This document shows, in pieces, positions 53,836-63,734 of a stretch of DNA of 64,000 bases. A model generated the notes under the pieces. That model was given only the letters and a program-made list of their open reading frames with translations, made no database searches and was not told where the DNA came from. The stretch comes from Isoetes taiwanensis (lineage: Eukaryota > Streptophyta > Lycopodiopsida > Isoetales > Isoetaceae). The translations under genes and the position numbers were made by a program. The first letter of the stretch is position 1, and the number at the start of each line of letters is the position of its first letter. The stretch covers positions 1,450,297 to 1,514,296 of the forward strand of contig JAJEKV010000099.1 of the NCBI GenBank assembly GCA_021234155.1. Reading direction: 5' to 3'.

Positions 53836-55111
53836 TCAAGGGCGTTCTCCCTTGATAATGTCGGCAAGATACATATCACCGCCCTCATGAGGGTGACCCT
53901 CTTTTACCTTGTCGCGGGCCGTTGAATCTTCAAAATGTTTCACCAAAGTGGGCTTGACGCCTCTTGCAAACACGGCAACATCTCGTCCGATCACGGCGAT
54001 GTCGTGTTGTATTCTTGCATTACTTAGCGGACTAAGCGCTGGGCGGCCTTGCGGAAATCAAGAGTCCCGGTAACTCTTTTGGAAGTCGCGGATCTCCTTG
54101 GCGCCAATCTTCCTCCTGTTTCTTCTTAAGCGCTTCTTCGGTGCTCGTGGGGCCTTGGGTTTTGGTGGAGGGGCTTTAGTTAATGCGGCTCTTAGGTCGG
54201 GTGCCCCGCTTCAATCGTTCTCACCGGTGCTCGGTAATAGGTGTTGTAGGCCTCCCGCCGCCATATATGCGTTGTGCTCCCTCATTTTCTTCTCATAGAC
54301 TTTTAGGGGTCTATCACGTAGGCTTCCAGCTGCGGTACGTGGGGCCTTAACCCTATCCATGTCGGGAAATGGTGGGAGTGCCACTGTCGACCTCCTCCAC
54401 GCTCTTGGGGTCTGCTGACCGTGTACCTCTTCCCCTGCAGGGGGCTTTGAAGAAACTTGCCCGTCTGCGCCCGGCACATAATCTTCATCCAGAATGTCGT
54501 CGATTGGAGGCGGGGAGTCTCCCTCGACGGCTTCGTTGATGACTGGACCTTCGACTCTCTTCCCAACCTTCACCACTTTCTGCCCGTTTGCCTTGATTTG
54601 GCTTGGCCTTCCTCTTCTTGGTCTCTTGGGGTGTCTTCGATCCCTCGATCTACGCCGCTGGCTCGGCTCATGACCGTGCTTGTGGGCCGAAGGCGGCGAA
54701 TCGTCGGCCTCTTCTTCCGGGGTGAGGATTCGGGCGGTACGCTCTTAAGCCCTGCACACTCCTCCTGCAGGTGGGTCTCATCTGGGGTTGTTGTTGGCCT
54801 ATGGGTGGGTTCGCTGTTCCCTCTGCTCCTCACGGTGGGTTGGCGTCCCCTTGGTGTTGCTCGGCTGCTGCTGAAACTTTTACGCCTCTGGCCGTTCAAT
54901 TTCATTAAGGATCTGGCTCATGGCGTGCGTGGGTCGTCCTCCAAGATCTCTGTATGGTGGCTCTGTCAGGCCACTGATTCCTCGCTTCGGCGAATCAAAA
55001 TTAAAGCCAGCGGAGAAAAGCGTTCAGAAGAATCCTATGAACAAAGCGGGGATGGTGACTGGAGGATCCGCTCCTCTGAGGCTTCCTAGCGATCGCTTTG
55101 TCGCGGGCCAT
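53836..55111 (-). pseudogene. Element ORF A: histone H3-like protein
   Basis: It starts MARDKAIARKPQRSG, close to the H3 tail start MARTKQTARKSTGG (7 of the first 10 identical), and ends in an H3-fold segment: GAKEIRDFQKS near 54,080, NARIQHDIAVIGRDVAVF, then KPTLVKHFEDS and YLADIIKGERP at the stop. H3 has 'ALREIRRYQKS', 'LQEACEAYLVGLFEDT' and 'IQLARRIRGERA' in these places. Between tail and fold lies about 280 codons of P/E/R-rich sequence (YEKKMREHNAYMAAGGLQ among it) not found in H3. Frameshifts near 55,040 and 54,060 prevent one continuous frame. It lies 647 bp inside the truncated LTR, before ORF B and gag. A role in marking or packing the element's chromatin is inference. Confidence 0.7.
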
Positions 55112-55208
55112 CATTTTTTGGTTCGTCGATTGGAGCTCTGGCGCGGAAGATGCGCCTTGACAATCTGGCCGAAGTTCGGGAAGAGCGGGAAAAATGGGAG
55201 GGGTCAGT

Positions 55209-55220
55209 TCTATTTATAGG
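55209..55220 (-). promoter_or_regulatory. TATA-like box before ORF A
   Basis: CCTATAAATAGA on the minus strand, about 100 bp upstream of the ORF A start, conserved at 60,219-60,230 in the second copy (CCTATAAATAAG). Confidence 0.5.
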
Positions 55221-55290
55221 GCCAATTTTAGGTCAACTTTTTAAACTACCTTTTGGGTTGTGCAAGGCATCTAAATCATTTAATTAAGCA

Positions 55291-55552
55291 AGGTCTCTAC
55301 GTTCGCCCAGCGAATTCTAGAATCTAGAAACCTGTCTGGCGCGGCGTGTGAGGACATGGTGGGGCCCACTATTAAATTAACATGTAACATCTTTGAATCT
55401 ACTAATTCTTAGCTTAAATTTAAAATTATCAAGATATTTTTCGTGATTTACAACTTTTTTTTTTTTGGTGTCAAAATTTGAATGTCTCACACGTTATAGC
55501 CCGACCCGATTCCTAGAATCTAGAAATGTCTTTTGGTGACGGCGTGTGAGAT
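55291..55552. promoter_or_regulatory. Hairpin pair in the leader upstream of ORF A
   Basis: Units at 55,291-55,356 and 55,483-55,552 have the same plan as the ORF A/B pair: GTCTC.ACGTT outer arm, CCTAGAATCTAGAAA inner palindrome, CGGCGTGTGAGA outer arm; spacing about 193 bp. Repeated at 60,296 and 60,480. Confidence 0.7.
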
Positions 55553-55737
55553 TCCTACACCACGGATGTTGGCTCATCAATTTTTAATCTTTTTACATTT
55601 TTATTCATTTTAAGCATTTACTAGCTTAGCATAACTACCAAAATGAAAAAAAATTTCCCATTTTCGAGGGTTTAAGGATCTATCAAGTTAGTACTCTTTG
55701 GGAACATGGTCGGTGCTTTTTGCTCTTGGTCACCAAG

Positions 55738-55757
55738 AACATAGCTCACGATACCAA
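55738..55757 (-). promoter_or_regulatory. Primer binding site beside the truncated LTR
   Basis: On the minus strand TTGGTATCGTGAGC follows the LTR end. It is the initiator-Met type site (TGGTATCAGAGC) with a two-base change. The one at 60,733-60,745 reads TGGTATCGAGC. Confidence 0.65.
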
Positions 55758-57390
55758 CGTGGATCCCCTACTCATATCACGGTGCACTCGCGGGTATACA
55801 AGCAGGAGTTCATCCCCATACCCGACTCCATGCTATCTGGGGCCCTCCACATGACCTTTGCCAAAGCTTAGCAGTTCGGCGGGAAGAGTGGAAGGGTCAT
55901 TGCACCCGTCTCCCTCGGGGGCCTACCCCTAGGCTGAGCGTAAACATACATGTCGATTAGTACATACATCAACATCATGTGACCATCTCGAAGGATGGTC
56001 TTCCACCTCTCTCTGCATAGACAAAGATCAAAGACATCATATTGAGTCCTACCAAGGCTCGCATCAAGGGGATAATCGACTTAAATCTCCAGAGTCTATT
56101 GCGCATGTAATCTATGGCGTATGGATTGGCCGGGTATATGAATATGGCTTAGGGTTGCCACTCCATCCGCCTCTCCCGTGGTACATAATTCTTGCGTATA
56201 GGTTGAAGAACTTTCGGTTGGACCGTAGCTCACGGATCATAGCCAAGGGGCTATAGCCGTGCTACATCTCCCTGCATCTGAAGCAGCTGCGTGCAAGGAG
56301 GTTTCCCTCCCACCAGATGATCAATGCCATAGCAAAGTGTATCAGAGGATATCAACCAGTCCAGACTGACTTTTAACCTACTTGAAGGGAACTACCACTC
56401 ACGCGCCAGTCCCGATCCCCTCGCGCTGCCACTACCATCAAGAACACATGGCCTCGCAATAAACCCCCGGTGGCACCGCTGTGCACGGCTTTATCCCCAA
56501 TCCGTAAACAACTCATACTGTGGTGCACTAGCCCCTCGAAAAGGCTTGTCTCAGCAGTTGCTCTCCGAGTAGACTTACATCCGCCAGAGAGCAACCGCTA
56601 TGGACACAAACACCCTTTATCAACCGTCACAACCCTAAGAATACAACACAAAGCAAGACAGGCCACAAAGCCAAGAGAACTATAGTGTGTGCTATAGAGA
56701 GTAGCTACTCTAGGAGCATCACTACAAAGCTTTAGGGTCTCTACCCCCTTCCCAATACAAAGGAGTTCACAGATACATCATCCATATACATCACGTAAGA
56801 ACTAAGAACAAGATCTAATCTATATCATAGAGTTAGGTTCTTTAGTTAGAACTGCCATTCAGGGTTCTAGAAGGCTGCTATGGGCAAAATCTAATAGGCT
56901 AAACCCTCTTGATCCAATGCTTACAAATAGGGTTTAGACTATCTAATTGGCCAAATGCATCCCATCATGAGGAACTCCTCGACACATTTCGACCATCCTA
57001 TCCGCTGGGCCCAATCTAAGAGGAAACTAAGGTAGTAATTCTCCCAATCGTAGTTCGATGCGGTTTTGGTCAAGGAGGCAAATGCAAACAGAGTTCTAAA
57101 GCCCTAAAATCTAAAATTAGGGTTAGTTAGGTTTCCAAACCCTATATAGACAAGGGGGTGCTAGGGTTTCACCTATCCTTTTGCACATTTCCAGAATGGG
57201 CCCACTTGCCTTTAAGTGCTAGGACAAATGTGCCTACATGGAAATGTGCACCCAAATGTGCCTGAAGTGTGTGACATTAATGAATGTGTACATTGGAAAT
57301 GTGCAGCATTAGTTTGTCTTGAGGGTACCGCCTAGCATCAAGTGGCCACATGGAAAATGTGTGTGCCCACATTAATGTGTACATTTAAGA
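55758..57390 (-). mobile_element. Truncated internal LTR copy
   Basis: It matches the LTRs at 44,147 and 60,746 over their first about 1,630 bp in order, but stops at about 57,387, losing the last 150 bp (the outer U3 end). From there the sequence jumps straight into a second copy of the ORF B region. Differences from the other two LTRs are mostly one- to three-base indels near CG dinucleotides. Confidence 0.85.
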
Positions 57391-58560
57391 AGGGTGGGTA
57401 GTACCCGAGCTTAATTGCCGCTGTGTGTCAGCCGGGTTTTCTCTCCGCTTGTTTGGCCTCCCAGCCTGCGGGCGCCTACTGCACTCGGCTTAATTCTACT
57501 TCCTGGGTGAGCTCCTCAGAGTCTTCGACAAAGTACAGCCTCCCGAGGTCGATTCCTTCTCCTTTTGGCAAGGGTGACATTGAAGGACCCTAAGATTAGA
57601 TACTGTCTTCCCCACCATCCCCATCTCGCTTCTTGAGGTGGGCGAGAACTCCTCTTCCGCTATGTACCAAGGCTGGCCCATCAATTGCCCGGGATGCCGG
57701 GCCAGAGGGCTCCGGATGCTCCTGAGGTCACCCCTCGGGTGTAGGTGTCTCCACTCCCCTCACTTGAGCGGAACGATGCTCCTCGACGATGAAATCGGCC
57801 TGTGCCTGGCCTCCGCCGCAACCGTGTGGGAGGTCATTCAGACCAGCCTCCCTCTCCTCGTGACGTGAAGGTTCTCAGAGGTCACCAGGGAGTAGATACC
57901 TCTCCGCCGATGATAGGGCTAGGCTTGTGATGCCTAGCCCGAGTGGGGAGCAACTCGATGCCCTCACTGCTCGCCGAATTGATCACCTCTTGCTCTTGAC
58001 TGCTCTTCGTCCGAAGTCGAAGCCTGTATCCTTCGGTCAGTCCGACTCTTCTTCATCCCTCTTGCTTCCTCGCTCTGTTGATCGCACAAAGATTTTGCTC
58101 CTTCCTCCCGCCACCTATGGGGTTTACCTCCATCTGAGGGGATAGAGGTTGCCCCCATCTGCCCCCTCCTGGGATAAGAAGATGGCTAGGGCGGAGAAGT
58201 AGTAGGTCCTTGGTCCCGCTATCGCCAGACCATGTAACGTGCAGCTCGGCGCCTTTATTAGGCCAGGCACTTCAAGCGATGTTGGGCACATCGCCTGCTG
58301 GGCCGCCTCGGGGACCCGGGCGGGGAACGGCATCCTATGCACGGGACTTGGACAAGGGGAGGGTCCTACCTTTAGCCCGAATTCCTTTAGCACTTATAAT
58401 GCCGGGTTGTGTCAACAGAGCTCTTCGATGTCAATTTCTTCACAAAGACTGGAAGATGTCATTGACATCCGCCGCAGACGTGGAGGTAATCGGGCGCCAG
58501 ACTCATCACCAAATCAGAAAGGGCTATTGATCTAGCAAGCGAAGGGAGTATCAAACGGAT
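57391..58560 (-). pseudogene. Second copy of ORF B, truncated
   Basis: It corresponds to 52,040-53,140 and lacks the C-terminal H2A-like third because the truncated LTR begins there. Preserved pieces: VNDIFQSL near 58,455, KEFGLKVGPSPCPSP (58,330-58,380), an S/D/E-rich linker, and MSPCQKEKESTS (57,560-57,600), identical to 52,180 in copy 1. Its start codon is ATA instead of ATG. Many indels. Confidence 0.55.
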
Positions 58561-59224
58561 GCGTAAGCGCCAGCGGGGCCTGCAGATCTTTACAGCAAAG
58601 GGGGAGCAAATTTCGGTGGTGCCATTGAGAAATGGGGAAACTTATTTATAGAAAGGGGAAACCCTAATTTTGATGACCTAGATTTTACCGAGATTAGGTA
58701 ATTCGGACCTATTAAGGGATGCAATTGCAAGTTTGAAGACTATTTCTAGAGTTCGAGCATGCTAAGGAGAGCTATCAACCTATTGTGCACTTGGAGATCA
58801 TTTGCGTCGACATGAGACGGGGGTTCGATACGTACCATTTCTAAAATGTAGAAATTGCCCCGGCCGACGGGTGAGACATGGGTCCTAATTGGGCTAGGAT
58901 TACTCAATTTAGGTGATCAAGGCTGAATTGTACTAAACTCATCGAAGAAGCGTAATCTGACCCCTTTATTGGTCGACATTTGGGATTGTTTTGGGCATTT
59001 TAGTTCGGTTCATCGCTATGCTTCAAACATTTCTAAAATGTAGAAATCTTGTCCCCGCGCTGACGCGGTGAGACATCAGTTTCAATTTTGCTCCAACCCA
59101 TTTAATAAAAACAAAGGCTGTGGATCGAGCATTCTTGACCTATCTAAACCGGTTTGACATCTTTATTTTACGCAAAAATTTTCTTTATATTAACAAAATT
59201 TTACAAATAATTACAAGGTTCAAG

Positions 59225-60130
59225 GGCGTTTCCCTTGATGTGTCTCGCAAGATACATATCCCGCCATGAGGGTGACCCTTCAATCACCGTGCGCCGTTGA
59301 ATCTCAAAATGTTTCACCAAGTGGGCTTCTACCGCTTTCTGTAAAACACAAGAATATCTGCCCTCACGCTGCGATGTCCGTTGTATTTTGCATTTCTCAC
59401 GGGACTAAACTGAACGGCGCAGTCTGCGTCCAGAATCCTCTTTGAAGTGTTTGATTTCCGGTCGCCTCCTCCTCGCTTTTCTGTCGCTTCCTGTACTGGG
59501 GCTCTGGTTTGTGGAGGGGTTTAGTGTCTCCGTTTCACGGTGTAGGCTTTCGCCACCGGCTCTCTCCGGGTTGTTTTGCCTTTAACGGAGTGATCATTAT
59601 ACTTTATCCATTGAGGAGTCTCTTCCTGATGATCTCCGACTTTGAGCGCCTTCCGACTATTTCGATTTTGCTGGCTGCTTTGATTGTTTTTCGGTTCGTT
59701 TGTTTCCTTCTCCTCGATTCTCCTTCCAGACTTTGACGCAGCGTACGGTCGCCTTCTCCGGTGGAGTTCGGCGGCTGCCGCCGGGCTTGCTCGCGCCTCC
59801 TCCGCGGTTCATCCTGGCAGCAGCTGGTCGGCGGTGGTTCGCGCCTTCGCTCGCCTCTCGTGGGTTACGCCCTTAGGCGCGCAAAGAGCGCCCCTTTGGT
59901 GTTGCTCCGCCGCCGCTGCCGCCGCTCAATTTCATTTAGGATTCGGGCCATGACGCCCGGGCCGATCGTCTCCAAGATCTTCAGATGGTCGCCTCCGCCC
60001 GACTCGATTCCTCGCCACCAAGATCCGCCGACGGAGAAGGCATGCCCGGCGAATCCTATGAACAAGGCCGGATACCGGGCGCTGAGGATCCGCTCTCCTA
60101 GGCTTCCAAGAATCATGAGCGGGCTATCAT
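59225..60130 (-). pseudogene. Second copy of ORF A (H3-like)
   Basis: This copy keeps the H3 fold in clearer form: VLQKAVEAHLVKHFE (near 59,320) against H3 'ALQEAAEAYLVGLFE', and DMYLARHIKGN (near 59,240) against 'DIQLARRIRGE'. Further upstream ILNEIERRQRRRSNTKG (59,890-59,960) matches 54,880 of copy 1. Its start region reads ATGATAGCCCGC, then a stop. Two independently decayed copies sharing the fold argue that the H3 resemblance is not chance. Confidence 0.6.
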
Positions 60131-60732
60131 TTTTCGGGTTGTCATTGATACGCTACGTAAGATCGCCACAATACACGAGCGGTTCTCGTGAAGAACGGAA
60201 AAATGGGAGGGTCCAGCTTATTTATAGGGCCAATTTTAGGTCAACTTTAAACTACCTTTTGGGTTGTCTGCTGCATCTAAATCATTTAATTAAGGACTCA
60301 CCGTTGCCCGGCCATTCCTAGAATCTAGAAACCGTCTCCGGGCGGCGTGTGTGAGACATGGTGCCCACTATTAAATTAACATGTAACATCTTTGAATCTA
60401 CTAATTTTAGCTTAAATTTAAAAATTATCAAGATATTTTTCGTGATTTACAACTTTTTTTTTTGGTGTCAGTTGAATGTTCATCGCACACGTTAAACCCA
60501 TTCCTAGAATCTAGAAATGCTCTGGCGACGGCAGAGACCAATCCTACTTTTTGATGTTGGCTCATCAATTTTTTAATCTTTTACATTTTTATTCATTTTA
60601 ACTGTTATTAGCTTAGAGATAACTACAAAATGAGAAAAAAATTTTTCCCCATTTTTCGAGGTTTAAGGATCCTATCAAGTTAGTACTCATCGGGAACATG
60701 GTCGCTGCTTTGCTCTTGGTCACCAAGAACAT

Positions 60733-60745
60733 AGCTCGATACCAC
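60733..60745 (-). promoter_or_regulatory. Primer binding site of the 5' LTR
   Basis: The minus strand reads GTGGTATCGAGCTATG directly after the LTR, initiator-Met type with one missing base. Confidence 0.6.
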
Positions 60746-62537
60746 CGTGACGCCCTACTCATATATATATTGCACTCACCGTGATACAAACAGAGTTCAT
60801 CCCCATACCACTCCATGCTAACAGGCCCTCCACATGACACCGCAACCGCAACGGATTCCAGCGGAAGAGTGGAAGGGTCATTGCACCTCGTCCCCTCGTG
60901 GCCTACCAGTCATGGAAGCGTAAACATACATGTCAGTAGTACATACATCAACATCATGTGACCATTGAAGGATGGTCTTCCACATATCAAAAGATAGACA
61001 AAGATCAGCACATCACATAGGAGTCCTACCCAGGCTCGTAATCGAAGGGATGACCGGCGCTTTGGGTCTCGAGTTCATTGCGCATGTAATTCATGGCGAT
61101 GGATTTGGCTGGCATATGAACATGGCTTAGGTTGTCCACTCCATCCGGGCCTCCCCGTGGTGGCCACACTGCGATAGGTTGAAGAACTTCTGGGTTGGAC
61201 CAGAGTCTGCCGATCATAGCCAAAGGGGCTATAGCCGGTTACATCTCCCCTGCACCGATGAAAGGTAAGGAGGTTTCCCCTCCCACCGAGCGATCAATGC
61301 CATAGCAAAAGTGCACTAGAGGACATCAACGGTCCGCATCGAATTTTTTAACCCACTTTGAAGGGAACTACCACCACGGCCGTGTCCCGATCCCCGCCGC
61401 GCCACTACCATCGCAAACACATGGCCTCTGGCCGAAACCCCCGGGTGGCACCGCCGCCAGCACCGCTTATCTTATCCCCAAGCGGTAAACTCGAACTCAT
61501 ACTCGTGGTGCACCCCCCCGGTATTAAGCTTAGTCCGCAGTTGCTCTCCGGTAGACTTTACATCCCGAGAGAGCAACCGCTATGGACACGACCACCCTTA
61601 TCAACCTTGGCCCGACCCCTAAGAACACAACAACGGGCTATTGTACCACGGGCGCAACTATAGTGTGCTAGAGAGGCTACTCTAGGAGCATCGACTACAA
61701 AGCTTTAGGTCTCTACCCCTTCCCAATACAAGGAGTTCACAGAGATACATCATCCATATACATCACGGAAGAACTAAAGAACAAGATCTAATCTATATCA
61801 TAGGAGTTAGGTTCTTTAGTTAGAATCGCTATCTAGAGTTCTAGATAGTGCTATGGGCAATCTAATAGGCTAAACCCATTTGATTCAATGCCTAAAATAG
61901 GGTTTAGACTATCTAATTGGCCAAATAATTCGATCCTTTGAGGAACCTCCCGACTGAAGCTCGACCATCCTGGCTGAGGGCCGAATCTTGAGAAACTAAG
62001 GTAGTAATTCTCCCAATCGAAGTTCGGGATGCGGTTTTGGCCGCTGAGGCAGCCAAAGCAGTTCTAAAGCCCCAAAAATCGAAAATTAGGTTAGTTAGGT
62101 TTCCAACCCTATATAGACTTGGGGGGTGGCTAGGGTTTCCAATTATCCCCTTTTGGCATGTGGGATTTTGGTAATGGGCCCACTTGCCTTTAAGGCTAGG
62201 TGGCCAAATGTGCCCACATGGAAATGTGTGCACCCAAATGTGCTCACATGGAAGTGTGTGCAATTAATGAATGTGTACATTGGAAAATGTGCACATTAAT
62301 CGCTTCCTATGGGTATGGCCCACTTGGCATCAAGTGGCCACATGGAAATGTGTGCCCACATTAATGTGTACATTGGAAAATGTGCACATTAATACTAGTG
62401 CACACTTCTTGGCGAAGTTGCCCCTAGGGCTACCCACTTGGCTATACGCTGGCGCACACGCCAATCGGTGGCGTGTATCGCGTGACGTGGCAAGCATAAT
62501 ATACGCCCCGGAGCGATAGCACGGCCGGAACGCCACA
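60746..62537 (-). mobile_element. 5' LTR of the Ty3/Gypsy chromovirus
   Basis: It is 1,792 bp long, CGTGACGCCC to GAACGCCACA, matching the 44,147 copy throughout, including the TATA box near 62,110 and the U3 array at 62,200-62,400. With the LTR at 44,147 it bounds an element of about 18.4 kb on the minus strand. A primer site adjoins its inner end. Confidence 0.85.
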
Positions 62538-63004
62538 TCGTAACTCCCTAGAGCTTATTCCCGGGCACCTCGCGCTTCAAAAAGAAACCACCCTAAAGAA
62601 CTCCGAAAGGACTGTGGTGGTGTAGGACGAAGCTGCAGTTTATGGCGACGTCCGGCTATGGCGCGCCGAGATTTGACCTTCTTATGGCGACTTTCAAGAC
62701 GGGCGCTGATCTTGGACCTCCTACATGGCAAAACCTCGCTATGGCGCTTTGAAGCTTGGAGTTTGAGATGCTTGTCGACAACCAAGATGGTACCGCAGAG
62801 GGAAATAAAAATTCTCTTGTTCAAATTTTAAATTATCCGCCTATCTTGGGGACAAATTTAATGGAGGATGATGACTTTTTGACTTGTGGTTGGGCGGGAC
62901 AATTTCAAATTAAAGTTGAGTACTTTTGGCTTGTGGTGGACCTGAAGAGGTGCACTCGAAATTCTCAAAATCAGCTTATTTTCTCCAAATAATTAATTCG
63001 TGCT

Positions 63005-63142
63005 TAATCGTGATGCTCCTCCTCCTCCTTCCGGGGCCTGAGGTGCCCTGGGATCTTCTTGCCGCTCCCTGCTGCCATCTCCGCCATGGTGGGTCTCTGT
63101 CTAGGGCTCCTATATTTCCTTGCTGTGCTTGGTGCGAGCCAT
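63005..63142 (-). CDS. First ORF with H3-tail start
   Basis: The minus-strand ATG at 63,142 opens MARTKHSKEI and stops. In the next phase the sequence reads STARKYRSPRQRPT, then AAGSGKKIPGHLRPRKEEEE. H3 has 'MARTKQTARKSTGGK' and, at the end of its tail, 'TGGVKKPHRFRPG'. One inserted base near codon 6 would explain the phase change. No histone fold is left because the adjoining LTR begins at 62,537. The ATG lies 593 bp inside the LTR at 63,735. Confidence 0.5.
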
Positions 63143-63268
63143 ATCTTACGGTAAAGGAAATGGATTAGCTTAAGTTGGAGATCAAGAAAGAGAGATTTGG
63201 GGTGTGTTAGGGAGAGTGGAATCCTAAAAATGATATTTAAAAAGGGGAGGATGCTCTTAGGGCTAAGA

Positions 63269-63375
63269 ATATTCCCTCACCTTTACTACCCTTATTAATT
63301 AGCTCCCCTTATTAAATATTCCCTCACCTTTACTCCCCTTATTAATTAGCTCCCCTTATTAGCTCCCCTTATTAT
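63269..63375. repeat. Tandem repeat of 44-47 bp
   Basis: ATTCCCTCACCTTTACTNCC, then CTTATTAATTAGCTCCCCTT is present twice, with a third partial AGCTCCCCTTATTA. It lies in the leader of the fourth element. Confidence 0.85.
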
Positions 63376-63720
63376 AATTAAAATTCGAATTTTTCCTAAT
63401 AGTTTGGCGTGTCAATTATGGATTTGCGCCATTTTTCACTTGGGTCTCGGATTGGGATGATTCTTCGACCCATTTTGGGTGAAATTTGATGGTCATGTAT
63501 AATTTCCACTCAAATCTTACTAGAATGTTAATTTGACTCAACTTTTTCCTTGCATCTATAGTTTAGCCTAACTTTATGACCCCACTACTTAGGAGAAAAA
63601 ATTTCTCCCATTTTTCGAGGTTCAATGCTGAAATTTCCATCCCATGCTCTATTAGGCCAGTTACACTACTTAGTCAGGGGTATGGTCAGTGCTAACTCTT
63701 GAACTAAGAACCAAAAACAT

Positions 63721-63733
63721 TGCTCTGATACTA
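63721..63733 (-). promoter_or_regulatory. Intact initiator-Met type primer binding site
   Basis: The minus strand reads ATAGTATCAGAGC directly after an LTR end (GCGTCACA). This is the best-kept primer site in the window. Confidence 0.75.
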
Positions 63734-63734
63734 T

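Larger units (their letters stand above)
62538..63734 (-). mobile_element. Leader and first ORF of another related Gypsy element
   Basis: The stretch CCATTTTTCGAGGTT, then ACTAAGAACCAAAAACATTG next to a primer site repeats the layout seen before the LTRs at 55.7 and 60.7 kb, with moderate similarity. It is cut off by the 5' LTR of the 44-62 kb element, so that element probably inserted into or beside it. Minus frames near 62,555-62,824 (KKVKSRRAIAGRRHKLQLRP) are basic and unidentified. Confidence 0.6.

Noticed and set aside
55000-55111. H4-like segment after the tail of ORF A, making an H4-H3 doublet
   Set aside because: Phrases such as KRGISGL and LKILETIG recall H4, but the two copies use different phases and no H4 helix order can be aligned; not supported.
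44142-62542. 5-bp target duplication of the 18.4-kb Gypsy element
   Set aside because: CTGTA and TCGTA at the two ends share only three bases in register; left undecided.
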